A DNA stretch of 64,000 bases, from the NCBI GenBank assembly GCA_013076295.1, contig RQOL01000531.1:2356001-2420000 (forward strand), in the 5' to 3' direction. A model generated the notes under the pieces. That model searched no databases. It was not told the DNA's origin and saw only the letters and a list, made by a program, of their open reading frames with translations. The translations under genes were made by a program, and so were the position numbers. Below, in pieces: positions 46,876 to 60,111 of the stretch. This DNA comes from Sanderia malayensis. Taxonomy: Eukaryota > Cnidaria > Scyphozoa > Semaeostomeae > Pelagiidae. How positions within the stretch are numbered: the first letter of the stretch is position 1; each line of letters begins with the position of its first letter.

Positions 46876-49800
46876 TTAATTTGTTGACAATCGCGTATGC
46901 AATGTGCCATTTATAAGATCATCTGCATTTGGAACTGGCAAAGGATCTAAGGAATCTAACGGAAACTTGGTTGATTCTTTTCCCTGCTGAAAACAGAGAG
47001 AAATTATGAAGTTAGTTTCTCATGTTTATTAAGAAAGCTGGTATAATAATTGACGATTATCACACCAGACATTCCCAAATTATTTTTTTCTAAAATTATA
47101 ACCTTTATCTATCGCAAAATGCACACTGTACTATTTATATACTAGCTTCTAAGAAACAGTATAACAAGTTTATTGCTACCTCAAAAGACATGCCAAGTAA
47201 CGGGCTCTGGTTCATGCTTGATATTGCAATGTTTGGTATACCACCAACAGTACTTGCATGCAATAGATGGTTAAACTGATTCTGCTTTTTTCTTAACTAT
47301 AAAAAAAATTGAAAGAAATCATTTCAATTGCGATTTCAGACATGGCTCAACATATTTTCATGCAAAATACCAGCAAAAAAATTGTAATCATATGTCTTAC
47401 TCTTTCTAACATGCGTTTCGTTCTTTCGTGCTCCAAATTGAGGTTTTTCCTACATATCAAAACATAAGGTATTAACGCTTTAAATTGCCAAAACACAGTT
47501 GATGATAGAATAGATATTTCGATATATGAACAAGAGTATTTTATTTGCTACGAGAAGCTTCAAAAACCTACGTTAAAGCATTTTTCTCAACTTCGTTTCT
47601 CTCGCGTTGTGCCTTGTGAACTTCTAATTGCTTGTTAAGATCTTCTATTATTTTATTTTGTTTCTTGAGTTTCTAAATTCAACCACAAAAAAGCATTCAC
47701 TCAACTAACAAGCATCGTTGCAATTCTAGATTAAAATAGCAACCCCATTATAGCCTACCATCTATCAACGATATTGGCATAACTACAACTTGTATTACAG
47801 ATAACTCCCTGTTGGGTAATACTGGCAATTCTAATATACCTTTTTTGCCATCAATGACATTTTCTCTGACTTTTGTTCAGATTGCTGCAGTTTTTTCTTA
47901 AGACTTTTCGCATCTTTTTCATGCTCTTTCCTCTCCGTTTCTATCTTCTTTCTACGAGGAAAATGATCAACAATCAATCTACTATGAATTGCCATGCTCA
48001 GTTATAAGCTCACGCACCTAGTTAAACATGTTGAGTTAGTGAATTATTGGTCCATAAGGTATTGCAATAACTTGTAGTAGCTGCAACGATCTTACTTAGC
48101 TTCTTGCACGCCTTTTTGAAAAACCTCTTGCTGTTGTCGAATATCCTCTTGAATTAGCTCTATTAAAAGCAACACAAATCAAAGAGAAAAGTCATGACGT
48201 ATGTTGCTAAGTTTAGAATTACACAAAACTGAAGTGTAATAATCGTATGAAGGATTGTTGGCTTGGGAAACCGCTCTGAAACAGCTTCAAGGGACGATAT
48301 GTTTGGTTCGTTTTACGCAAGGGATGTAGGCCGCCTTTGTGTGAGGTTAGAGATGATGATGGTTGGTGAAATTGTGACCATGCATACTTAGCTCTTTCTT
48401 GAGCAGGTCGATGTTGTCGTTTAGTTTTTCGTTAGCAGATTTCGTCTCCTCTTCGCTTGTCTTCAACCTGTTTTTAGAAAATCACACATAACTGCAAACA
48501 GTTGCAAACCTCCTCACTATTATTGACCCAAGTCCATTGTGTGTTACACAACGTGACTGATAGTATGACGATACTGTAAGACTCTCTCGATATTAAATCT
48601 ATTGTTCAACATACCTTTCACACTCGTTCATAAGATTCTGATGTTTGGTTTTCCATTCCTGGTTCTGCCTTTTTGCCTGTATAAAGATACGGATGCCTAA
48701 TCATCAGCCATAAAGAGATTGACACGAAGTTAATAGACTTTGAACAGATTTAGAAGTTGGCAGAGTTAAAAAATTGCCAACTTTTGACAAACAACTATTG
48801 ACGTATATCAGTTTACCTCTTCCAGTTGGTCGTTTTGTTGTCTTTGATGTAAGATTTGTGATTTTGTAGAATTCAGTTCTCTTTCAAATTTATCCTACAC
48901 GAAACAGCAAAAATCATGCTGTTAGCTACATTCTATCGACTTTCCATAGAAAACCAACGAATGCGAGTTACAGTGAATGAAGCCTGCATACCCTGCTTTC
49001 GATAGTCGAATTGAGCCTCCCATCCATTTTCTCTATCTGCTGCTTATACGAGGCTTCCAATTCCACCCTTTGTCTAGGAAAAATACAAAACAATTGATTT
49101 TGGGCACAGTATGTTATAATTAGTTGTTTTATTGTAATGCTTGGTCAATGGAAAGAATTCCAGCAAATATTCGTACCTATCGTTGTCAGCTAATTGCGAT
49201 TCAACCTGTCGAATGAGAACACAGGAAAAGACATTAGATTTCCAACGAAAGACCCTGAGACAACTTTCCACGAATATTGATAATACGAACCTGTATTTTG
49301 TAATTCTCCAATGTGGAAATCTTTTCCCATTCCTGTTCTTTAACAGCCTGTACACGCTGTACTATCTCTTCTTCCTTTAGAAACATAGTAGATTAATTAC
49401 ATAGGATAGGATACACGAGGCCAGCCTCGTTATAGTATAAGCATAGTAGTTCATAGCTAAGCATGTTACCGTCTAAGGAGGACCTAGTTTGGCATAGCAG
49501 AGTACACTGTAGTGGATGGCACTGCATGGTATAGTATGTGTTAAATGATACAGCATTGTACAGAAAACATGGTATTGTGCAGTATAAATTAGTAGGATAC
49601 AGTGTGTTGGTATGTATCTTACCTTTCTGCTCAAGGTATTCTTCAGTTCTTCCATATTCTGTGTTAAAACAATGATTTTATTTTTGTTCGTTTGCAATTC
49701 ACTTTGAACAGCGTCCCGTTCTCTCTCCAACTCCCCTCTGTCTTTCGTCAAACTGCAAGGTTGAAACACGTATTATGTATCACAGTAACATCTAAACAGT

Positions 49801-52355
49801 ATATGATCGATTACTGTTGTACTGTCTCTTATAGTGCTCAGTCGTACGGTAAACAGTGTGGGGTGACGTCCTGTCTTGCTTACCTGACGTTGTTATTAAG
49901 CAAAATTCACTTACGATAGTTTGATGTTGTTTATTTCGACTTTGTGATTATGTAGCAGCTCATCCATGTTGCTGTAAGTTAATAGGACGCATAATTAGCA
50001 CAACTGCCATCAAATGCAGGTGGAAACCAGTCAGACATTGTGGTGCACTCTTTTAACGATCTTCAGAGACAATCGTTAGAATGCATACACTCTTCAGTAT
50101 CGCAGTTGGAGACGATCCTCACCTCTTGAGTTGTAGATTCTCTCGCTCAAATTTCATTGCTTGATGACTGAACAGTTCCTAATAACAAAATAAAATTGAT
50201 AACAACATGAATTTAAATGACGAATGTCATATCATGTTGCGCATGTAACTTTAGAGGTTCATAGTTTTCGCTCACAAAAAGCAACGAATATAAAGGAATC
50301 CGTTGTATATGGTTTATTACCTGTTGCTTGTTTGATCTTTCTAGTTCTGCTTGCAAGCGATCAAGCTGAGTTTTCAATGCCTCCTTTTCCGTCTAAAATG
50401 CAGATATAGCATGACAGAACCGGGAATAATTCAGAAATGTAGACCAAAAGCACATCTCAGTGCAGCATTTGCATTAACAGAACCAGTAATAAAGGCATTT
50501 GAATTACGTTGCTTAAGCTCAGAGAAACACAAATACCTCCAATGCTTTGCAATGAGCTGAAATCTCAGACAGTTGTCTTGCTTGCAATCTTGAAACCTTG
50601 ACAATAACAGAGTTGAAAGTTGAGAATCATTAGATTAGCCACACATCTTTTAATATAGTTTATATATATACAAAACTATGTTTATATATGAACATGGTTG
50701 ATAAAACTCTTACGTGGTCAGATTGAAGCCCAGTAGCTTCACGCTTTTCTCGAATTTCATCCAACTCATCAAGCAGACTCTTTACCTTTAGATTCAGCTT
50801 AAAAATGAATTCATGAAATTATAAAGCTATCCACCAGGACAGTGCAGTATGATAAAGCGTTGTTTCAAATACGACTGTTAAGTTTGACTCACAACCCAAG
50901 AAAACACATTACAATACTCAACATCTTTGAAGAAATAGCTGTCAAAAAATAAGATGGCTGCCACCTTTCTTATCCCTATGCTCGAATCTAATTTGCCTTT
51001 GTACTTTGCATATTTTTGTCATTCTTGCATTCTTGCATACTCGCTTACATGCATGCATGCATCTACTGATAAACATACTCACTTGTGCATTATCCTTTTG
51101 CAGGACTCTGATTCGCTGGGTGTCATTTTGATCTTCAAGTTTCTTCAGATGTTCAAGTAAATCATCTTTGTCTTTCATAATGGCATCAACCTTCACAGAT
51201 AAACAGACCCAGTTAACACACAAATAAGATAGCCAACATTTCGTTCATTTGGACCACAATAGTAGTTTGGTCTATTACCTCGATCTGATGGTGCACTTTC
51301 TGCTCTTCGATAATAGTTTTGTTTTTAGCCTGAAATGAGACACATTTTACTGAGAAATAGTAGAGAGTTTTATAACACACTGAAAACATTTATTGAACAT
51401 ATATAATTTACTGACCTGTTCGTGTTCATACTCAGATTTTAGAAATGAATATTCATATCGCAACTTATTGAAATCACTTCGATATTTGTCAAGCTCCAGA
51501 TCTGCAGTCTCTAGTTTCTAAAAAGTTAACGTTAAACAATTTTTAACCACTTTATCATAATCAAGTGTGATTTTAATAGGTTGGGTTTAATATTTTGGAG
51601 CATGGAGATTGCTTTTACGTAAAAACATCATTTTTTACATAAGCAACCCAATTGATGGTAAAAAGCAAAATACTTTCTAGTTTACATGTTTATAAGATGC
51701 TTCTGCTTCTTCTTGTAGTTTAACTCGCAAGACTTCCATCTTCTGAGGAGTTAGTATCTGTAATATTGAGGTTTAATTCATGTGTTGCATTACAATACAG
51801 ACACAAATGCCATAGATTGGGAGAAAAATAATGTGATGTATACAGCTGTGGTTCACCTGCATTCTCAGCTCTTCACACTCCTGAGTTTTGCGATCACAAT
51901 CTGTTCTTGTTTGATTTAGAACATCTTGAAACTTCTTTTGCATTACTTGAACCTCATCTTGCAAAGCAATGAGTTCATTCTCTCGTCTACTTTTTACCTA
52001 GGATTCAGAATGTATGCTCAAAGTAACATATGTAATAAATGATGGTTGACATACAAAGCATGATATTGCAAAGGTAAATACTAACATCTTCTATCTGAAC
52101 ATGTTCTGCTTTCAATGTTTCGTACATTGTTCGATATTTCTCAATCCTGATGCGCTGCTCTGCGACCATTGTTTCGAGATTCGTAAGTCGTTCTAGCTTC
52201 TGCAATGTCTCCTCTTGTGCATTCAGCTCCTCCATGTCTAAGTCTAGATCAAAAACAGCTATTTTCGAAGCAGCAAAAGTCTGTAGTTGGATCTTGGGCT
52301 TGTTATTTCTCTCTGTTCCTGGGTAGTAGAAAAATTGTTTGGAAGAATTTTCCAT
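46876..52355 (-). CDS. CEP83: Centrosomal protein 83 (distal appendage, CCDC41)
   Basis: Twenty-four exons on the minus strand, from 52355-52086 down to 46986-46876 (stop at 46876), give 723 residues against about 700 in vertebrates. Others in order: 51997-51857, 51757-51686, 51517-51416, 51329-51279, 51190-51083, 50797-50714, 50596-50537, 50392-50321, 50178-50123, 49971-49915, 49752-49623, 49374-49291, 49205-49177, 49073-48992, 48894-48817, 48676-48615, 48467-48388, 48159-48096, 47951-47840, 47672-47572, 47449-47401, 47296-47180. Almost all of it is coiled coil. Diagnostic stretches are YRTMYETLKAEH, RMQILTPQKMEVLR and KLRYEYSFLKSEYEHE near the N-terminus, and KKQNQFNHLL near the C-terminus. 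CEP83 anchors the mother centriole's distal appendages, recruits other appendage proteins and allows basal-body docking for ciliogenesis. Exon phases close perfectly. Confidence 0.93.
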
Positions 52356-54008
52356 GATTCAAAGATTATAGAATCCAGATACACCTCGTTACTATCAATT
52401 TATTTTAAGTTGGTCCGATTTTGATTTCACTAAACAAAAAATTAGATACAGCAAATCTTCTTCTCTGCAGATTATAATACATTCTGTATAGCCACACTGG
52501 CTCTAAGGAAATATAGAATCTGGGCAAATTTGTCTCCCCTGTTTCGTGTTTGGCCTACTAGATCAACTATTTTTATCGAGAAAGAGTTCAGTGACAACCT
52601 TGGTAAAAATACCAGAAACTACAATTTGATTAGTGAGAAAATTCTCTTGCATACCTGTAGGTAATCAATGATTTCGGACACAAGGTGATCATCATCAAAT
52701 CAAAACAAAGTTTAATTTTGGCGGTTGGTCATGAAAGTAAATGCAAAAAGAGCTGCGGTTGCGCAGCGCAGCTTGTATTGAACTTTACAAATCTAATCCT
52801 AGCAACCACGAAAATTGCTCCACCGCAGGGGTTGTTCTTTCCAACATTCTTCTTTAGTAGGGGTTGGGATCAATTTGGAGCACGAAAAGTCCCCTCATAT
52901 TTCGACAACTAAATACATAAGTAGGTTTTCCTAGGGCTTAAACGTGTCTCAAAATTATTACAAATTATTACAAGTCTTCTTACTACTTTTCTATTGGTGC
53001 TGAGTCAATTCTTTCTCTAGTTTAAAATTCGGATTCAAGTTGCCTCCAGGTCTCAGCACATTTGAACACAACTTCCAAGATTTTCGGGCAATTAGATTGA
53101 GAAATGATTTACTTTATGTGACATTTACACCAGGACTATAGCGAATAATCCTTCGTACAAGGTGACATTGCGTCTGCTTTTGAACCCTTTTGTTACCAAT
53201 GGATCTTTTTTAGGAAGCTCGTCACAAAATGGGTTCCATTGAGGTCTCGCCACAACTTAAGAAAGTTTTTTGGACCATTGGATCGTGAGATAATTGGGTT
53301 TATTATCTAGATTTTAAATGTTTTGAATTAAGCCAACTGCAACTGACCTAGATTGGGCTATTGGTCACCCATATTTCACTGTATTTCAAATTTTGTTTTT
53401 TCGATTCTCCAGTTGCTTGTTCATAGACTTTCACGTTTTGCAGGCAACACTGGACCCTAGCTCTTGAACCATATGTCCTAGAAGGTTGGGATAGTGTAGA
53501 CTTCAAATTCTTATAAAACACTTTTTTCTGATGGTTAGCTTTGCAGCTGGACACAAGGGCATCTAATTGTTCTAGACCTGTGGTCCTTGTCCCCAATTGG
53601 CACAACGGGAAATGGACTTATCATTTCCTTCGCAGAGGTTGTCGTACCACGTAGCGTTCGAAGTTGTGCAATGGTCCATGGGATGGTTGGGTTTGGGATA
53701 TTCCTCCTTCATCCATTTACTGAGGAGTTTTTATCGTTTCTCTTCGATTATTCAAAATTTATTATATTTTGCGCAGTATTCACAGCTAAGAGATTCACCG
53801 AATGCTTCTTACACTTGTTGAGTGGTTGCCTCTTTAGTTTCGTAGTATTTTGCTTTTACTGCCGATGGTTTAGAAATAAAGAACTTTGCAGCCAGCCGTG
53901 CTAGGCCTTTCTGTGAAGACCCATGAAGTGCTTGAAATCGGAAGAAGAAATATTCAAGGCTGACGAAATCTTGGCCAATTTAACAATAAAATATACTGCA
54001 GTGAAAAT
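52356..54008. other. Divergent upstream region of CEP83 and KCMF1
   Basis: The two genes face away from each other across about 1.65 kb, so both promoters lie here. No clear TATA box. Part of it (about 53330-53900) looks like decayed coding sequence on the minus strand and is annotated separately. Confidence 0.45.
53330..53900 (-). pseudogene. Possible decayed coding sequence, family unknown
   Basis: Read on the minus strand, several frames give protein-like runs broken by stops: KPSAVKAKYYETKEATTQQV, then KWMKEEYPKPNHPMDH, then an uninterrupted stretch of about 80 codons that includes SCKANHQKKVFYKNLKS. I do not recognise the family. A relic of a transposable element or of a processed gene would both fit. 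Confidence 0.25.
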
Positions 54009-57000
54009 ATGTCGCAGCATGACGGTAGGTGAATTTTTGAAAGTTTGATAAATTAACTGTCAAATTGATTATTCCTTGCTTTGCTTTCATTTTCGACTTA
54101 ACAAATTTTTCTACTGAACCAGACAATTGAATTTTTGACTTTAGTTTCAATTTCCATGTCATGCATGTATCTGTCTTCAGCTTTCCTGGAGATCTCTGAG
54201 CCATGCTATGTGTTCAAAATTTCTTTTTATTGTATTATTAAATGCCAGTTGATTTGAAAGCCTTTATTTGTTTTCTTTAATTGCTTTTGGTATTATTATT
54301 ATAACTTACTGCAAAGTTGTTGATTCATCTCTGTCTAGGTGTAAGTTGTGACTCGTGCAATAAAGGAAATTTCAGAGGCAGAAGATACAAATGTTTAGTC
54401 TGCTTTGACTATGATCTCTGCTCAACATGCTATGAAAATGGAGCACGAAGTTCAAGACATTCCTTGGACCATCCTATGCAGTGTATCTTGACAAGAAGTG
54501 ATTTTGGTAAGGTCATCATGAAATATAAACAAAGTTATACTTAGCAGCAATACTGATTCTACTATATTTTTTGCAAATCTGTTATAATTTTATTATAAAT
54601 ATACGTTTTTAAACTTGAACAACTTGTACAAAAGTTTCTATTTTACGGGCTTATGTTTGTAAAGTTAATATTTATGAAAGTGTTTTGTAATGAACCACAT
54701 TCCAATTCTGATTTTATCCAATGAAAACTGCTTCTATTCAGAAGAATTTTTTCTAAAAGCTTATCCCATGGCGGCAGTTTATATATTTAAAATTCATGGC
54801 TGAAATAATTGAAATATTGAAGCCTTGAAATAATTGAAAAATATTCCATTTCATATGCACTGTTTAATAACATGTCGTGCATATTTTTAAACAAATTGAT
54901 CCATATTAACCTATTCTCCTTGCTTTATTTTGTAGAGTTATTCTATGCAGGCGAAGCAGTGCAGTTTGACCAATCTCAGTCATACACATGCCCATATTGT
55001 GGCAAATTGGGAATGAGTGAAACTCGATTACATGAACATGTGACTGGAGAACATCTTTCTTCTTCTGCAGAAGTTGTAAGCATCTCTTTCTCTGATCATT
55101 CACCTTTCATTGTCCATACCATATCCTTAGTTTGTTGTATAAGCTCTATTAGGCCTCCTTCTTTCTCTATTAAGCCACTCTGCTTGCTTTTGAAGTTGCA
55201 AACAACCATGAAAGTGTGATTGATTAGATCATAAAGTATCATCAAATTTATTTTACGGTTGTTTTACATCAGCATTGTTCTGAAGTTTATTTGGGAATTT
55301 TATTAAGCTCCTACTTCACCTCTAGGTAAATTTTCCCAGGGCTTAATAGAGCTTCAACATTTTTTTTCACATATGATTTTTCGCCCAACTTTTCTTCAAA
55401 TCCTCTAATTTGCTCTCAATGGTGCATGCTTGATAGCTTGGTAGAACCTTGATTTGTCTTTTATAGACACCAATATTTTTCTTTTTCAATAATTCCTGAA
55501 TTTAAAATGATTTGTTTATCGAATAGCTATAGCTATGTAATTACTGCATTTTCTTTATTGTTCTGAATATCATGATCATTTTGATGTATTTATTCAAAGT
55601 TAATAGCTTTCTGGCCTTTCTTCTGAAGTAAAAAACAAATGATTTTTACGTTTCCTTTTTTCAAATGATAGCAATGTTCGAAAGTCGATAAGTTAACTGT
55701 GTGAATATTTGTTTATTTTTAGCTGATGTATAACAATGTCAACTATTAATCGTATTTTAGATTTGTCCTGTGTGTGCTGCTATGCCAGGTGGAGATCCAA
55801 ACCGTGTCACAGATGATTTAGTTGGCCATCTCAATATGGAGCACAGGAATGCAAGAGAAAATGTTAGTACTTTAAGTATTATTTTAAATTGTCTATTCAA
55901 TCATGGTTAACTTTTCTTGCATATATGCCATAAACGCCCCAAGAATAGAGAGATATATAATAATAATAATATAATGATAACATAGTTAAGCTGAAATATC
56001 CCAGTCCAGCTGCATGCATCCTAGTATATACCATTAGCCTAGTCATTCCAGTGCACCACATGGAGGTTTTAAGTACTGGGTCAGAAGTCCAAAATGCTGA
56101 CCGTCATCAACTTTAGATTGGAGCACAACTATTCATAGAACTTATTAACTTATCTACTTATAGTCTATGATACTTCTTTGAAAAGACCGAGTTTTAGTGT
56201 GTTGCAACAGGAATTCTCTGCATATGCTTTTTATTATTTAAGGATATTCATGGTATTTTTATTGATTTCGTAGGATGAGCCATTGAGTAGAAACATCCGC
56301 AGAATATTCCATCCTGTGCGTGGCGGTGGCCCACCGAGGATACGACGTGGAAACCCGTTTAGCACGTCAGCGACCACTTCAAGCACGACGTCTGCCACAT
56401 TCTCGTCTGCCAGAGACAACATTGATCCGATAGCAGAGCTGCTATCACAGCTGTCTGGTGTTCGACGCGCTGCGCAGCAACAGAGCGCCGCTGCCACTGC
56501 CTCCCAGCTTCAGTTATTACAGCAACAATTGCAATTTGAAAGACAGCAGGTGATGAGTTTGTTGTTGTTGTTCTTGTTGACTTGCGATGCATCGTTCCTA
56601 TTTGCTTTACTTTTGATTAAACTTGGATGGATGTTTGAACTTCATTGGGTCAATATCTTTTTGTTTACACTGCAGTAGTCCCTTGCTGAAACTGCTGATG
56701 TTATTTTTTAGGTTCAACAAGCCCGTGATAGACTGGAAAGGTTGCCCGTTCGAAAACAAGCTGCTACGTCAAACGGCGGAAATGGTTCATCTGCTAAAGA
56801 CACAAATGGCTCTTCCAATAAAGAACAGTTCCTCTTACCAAAGTTTGTATTTCTTTTATTCGAGTTGATAAAGCATTAGGATTAAGTTGCGTGAACAATT
56901 TGTTTATCATGCTCTGCTTAAGCGAGACAAGCATGCATAGTTCATGAAATAGCTATTCAATGCGAAGTTGCATTGAAGATTTTTTCTTCAATGCAACATC

Positions 57001-57656
57001 GCATGTGCCACCTTCATTCCATGCATATGCAAGTCATTAATGGAGCATTCTTTATTTTGGGATAAATGAGATATTTCTTGACCTTAATACAGCGGATGTC
57101 AAATCCATTATACCATACTTCTTCGATTGATTGCCCCATCCCATCGAATAGACGCGGACCATATTTTGAAATAAACGCCCATCGAATAAACGTTTTCTAA
57201 AAGTGCTGGAATTAATAAAAGCCGGAGGCGCTTAAACGGGCAAGTAGGTTAAGACATTTACGTCTTCTTTTCAGGTATTATGAAGAGTGTGTTTCTGTTT
57301 CGGACTCTGACAAGCAGCAAGACGCACAATTGGAACGTGAAAGTTTCTGCCAGGAACTTTTCTTCTCTCTCGTCTCTCCCGAGCCTGAGGCATCGAAATC
57401 TGACACGAATGTACAACAACAAAACGCGGACCACGGAACGGCAAGCAGCGGATCAGCACCCAGCGATGATACCCGAAATAGTTTGAAAACATTCGATGAT
57501 TTAGTTGCTGCTGATCACGACTGTCTTGCTGCTGGTCCGTGCAGCTCAGGCGATGGCACAAGTAGTGCTGTTGCTGCTACCACGAACACCACTGCAACCG
57601 GTACATCGTCTAAAGGTATCGTTGTGTCTAAGGAATGTAATGGCTGTTGGCTGTAA
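54009..57656 (+). CDS. KCMF1: E3 ubiquitin ligase KCMF1 (ZZ/C2H2 protein)
   Basis: Seven exons (54009-54024, 54339-54506, 54936-55075, 55761-55862, 56274-56549, 56712-56842, 57275-57656) give 404 residues, close to the usual 380. The 16-base first exon encodes MSQHD. A ZZ-type zinc finger follows ([19 protein letters not shown]...CSTCY, about 9-60), then two C2H2-like fingers ([20 protein letters not shown] and [19 protein letters not shown]) that form the Di19-type module. The conserved [15 protein letters not shown] helix and a Gln-rich coiled coil come next. [12 protein letters not shown] near the C-terminus matches the conserved tail helix of KCMF1. KCMF1 works with UBR4 in ubiquitin-dependent degradation of N-degron and lysosome-routed substrates. 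Past that helix the tail is Ser/Thr/Ala-rich and poorly conserved. A donor at 57615 may allow a different last exon. Confidence 0.92.
57140..57245 (-). repeat. Dispersed repeat in KCMF1 intron 6
   Basis: It carries the inverse of blocks at 21736-21795 (AATAAACGCCCAT, AAAAGTGCTGGAATTAATAA, GAGGCGCTTAAACGGGC). A less similar AAGCGCTTA/CCGCTTATTAGAGG segment lies near 59990-60050. Ends are unresolved, and it borders the exon 7 acceptor closely. Confidence 0.4.
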
Positions 57657-59929
57657 GGCCACCAATGATAATCATGATAATATGTGTACATAGCTAATAG
57701 ATGTTATGTATGGTGGTCAGTGCAAATTTTCGTACACTAAGTACCTGCATGTAAGAAACAAGCATACAACCGAATAGTATTATATTGAAGCTCAGAAACC
57801 GTCAATTTGCAACCGGAGTTTTTAAGCCGGTGGCTAGATTTCACTGTCTTCAAGCAGTTGATGAAGGGACCATGTTTTTGGCTTCGTGGCTATAGCAGCT
57901 CGTTCTATTGAGAATACAGCTGCATGGGCATATTCAACGTGTTATGTCGCTGAGAACAATACGAAGAACAAATAGTGTTTTGTTGAAAGCAACACAACAG
58001 AAACACATTAAAAAGTCTTGTTTCTTATTTACGGCTGCTAATTGTTTACTGCATTGTGCCAGCATTTATTGAAGTTATGGTAGTGTTCGGTTTGTTTTAC
58101 TTAGTTTTCAATTTCAATTGTGAATCATGTGCTTGCTATTCTCCCATCCACTGTCTGCATTGTTTTCATATAGTAGCTAGTTCCGATGCATAGTATTGCA
58201 TCGTTAATTTCAATGCTCAATTGTTTTCACCCCCTGATGTGTATTAGTCCGATTATTGTTGTTACTATGCTATATTAAGTGAGAGCACACATTGACAATT
58301 TTGATGATGGCGATTTAAAGTGTATATCAATATGTATAGGCCGCTTTTTTAGATAGCGTTGCTAAAGTTGATTTCTAATTTTCAGTAGACATGACATCAA
58401 ATAATTGCAGTTATGTTCATCGCTACCCGTGCCTACGTGGGTACACTCAATGTCAACCTTAGCTTATTGTGGTATTAACTTCGCTGTAACTCAATGTCCA
58501 TCGTTAGTGGCGAAGTTTGGAATGGTGTTTGTTTCAAAACTTTTCATTTGCTCAGATATCCCCTTATCTCAAGGTAGATTTCTATCCTCTTTAATGTGTA
58601 TCTATTTTGACGAGCGTTTTGCTGGTTGAGACGCTTGTAAGATTAGTATATGAGTGCAGAAAACGCGGGAAATGCTTGGGACCCGCGGGTCTTAAGAGCT
58701 CCTTTGATTTGGCTGAACCTCATAAGATTGATCTTTTCGTGTCCTTGTGAGTTCCATCAACCGAGCAAGCGCCCTGGGCATTTATTGCATTGTCATTCCC
58801 TATTGGATGGGCGTTTATAGGTTTGTATGTGAAGGTAGAGGCGTTTGCCCCAATCATAATAGTCAACCAGGATCTTAAACTATTTTTTGATACCAATAGT
58901 TTTTTTTTCTTTTTCAAGCCAGTTATTGATGAAGACCACAGCTGTTAATTATGCTTATTGTATTGGAACAATCAGGTGGAATTACAATCCAAGGGTTTCA
59001 TGCGTGAATTTTTACTGCACTTTATTTAATAGTTATTTGCAAACTCTTGAATTTTCTCTTCTTCTAATTGAACACATGTTTTGTCTCATGCATATTATCG
59101 TTTTTCGATCCATTGTCACACAATGGCTTGATGTTCTTTTCAAAAAACCGTATTAACAAATCAGTGTTGTATCGCAAACACGATTTTCTCTGATGACTAC
59201 ATATTTATATGAACCATTATATCCACTACTCGAAGCTGATATTTCAGACCCTTCAGAAAATACATCTCAACATCAAGACTTTAATAATTAAAAATCTGTT
59301 TGCTTTGCATTGATTTTCCTTCGCTGGCTTTCGTATTTCTTTGAAAATGCAGGCGTGATGAATTAATTAGATAATTAAGCTATTTAACTTCATTGATTCG
59401 ATGTTTGATCGTCGATTTTCTAATATCATGTTTCGATATGAACAGTGAAGTGATCCTAATGATTGAGTTAATAAGCAGAGAATGATTCTCATATTTGTTC
59501 CAACTGCCATCTTCACAGGCAATTCATTCGACTGTAAAGCTATAAGTTTCCTTTTTAATTAATCTAAATTGCTGCTTTTTTTAATTTTAGATATTACGCC
59601 AACGTCTACGTGGCCATAGATGTCAACAGCAAGTTGAAGGTTGATAAATATTCCACTTGTTTTATATTAAATCGTACTGAACACGTGTTGTTTACTTTTG
59701 CTCGTTATTGTACTTACCTCCAGACTTCTGGCAACCTTTGCAATATTAAGTATAAGTTGCATTGATTCTCGGGGCGCGCAACTTTCCATGCTGCGCTTTA
59801 TTAGGGAGTGTATAACTGACTGAATTAAAGAAGGCCTTTGTCCCCATTATTTTCGCCCAATTTTGAAAGCCTTTGGTGGTACTGGTCATCCCAATATTTA
59901 TCCATCCCCTCTAATTAGCCCATCCTCTC

Positions 59930-59950
59930 TTAACCGCCGAGGGCGGTTAA
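59930..59950. other. Palindrome TTAACCGCC...GGCGGTTAA
   Basis: Nine-base inverted arms around a GAG centre. It could form a cruciform or be a protein-binding site. It is not a transcription terminator in this eukaryotic setting. Confidence 0.5.
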
Positions 59951-60057
59951 TTTTGTAAAGTTTGAAGACTGAAATTAGCGCTCCTTTTCTAATAAGCGCT
60001 TACCCAATTTACGCAGTACTTTATAAGCGTCCGGACCGCTTATTAGAGGAAATACGG

Positions 60058-60111
60058 TATGGTCTCAATGAGGTATATAGGTTTTCTATATACCTCATTT
60101 TATGGTCTCAA
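60058..60111. mobile_element. Tiny hairpin insert flanked by 11-base direct repeats
   Basis: TATGGTCTCAA occurs at 60058-60068 and 60101-60111. Between them is a near-perfect hairpin: AATGAGGTATATAG (60067-60080) pairs with 60086-60099 around a GTTTT loop. The layout resembles the footprint of a very short foldback insertion with its target duplication. Confidence 0.4.
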
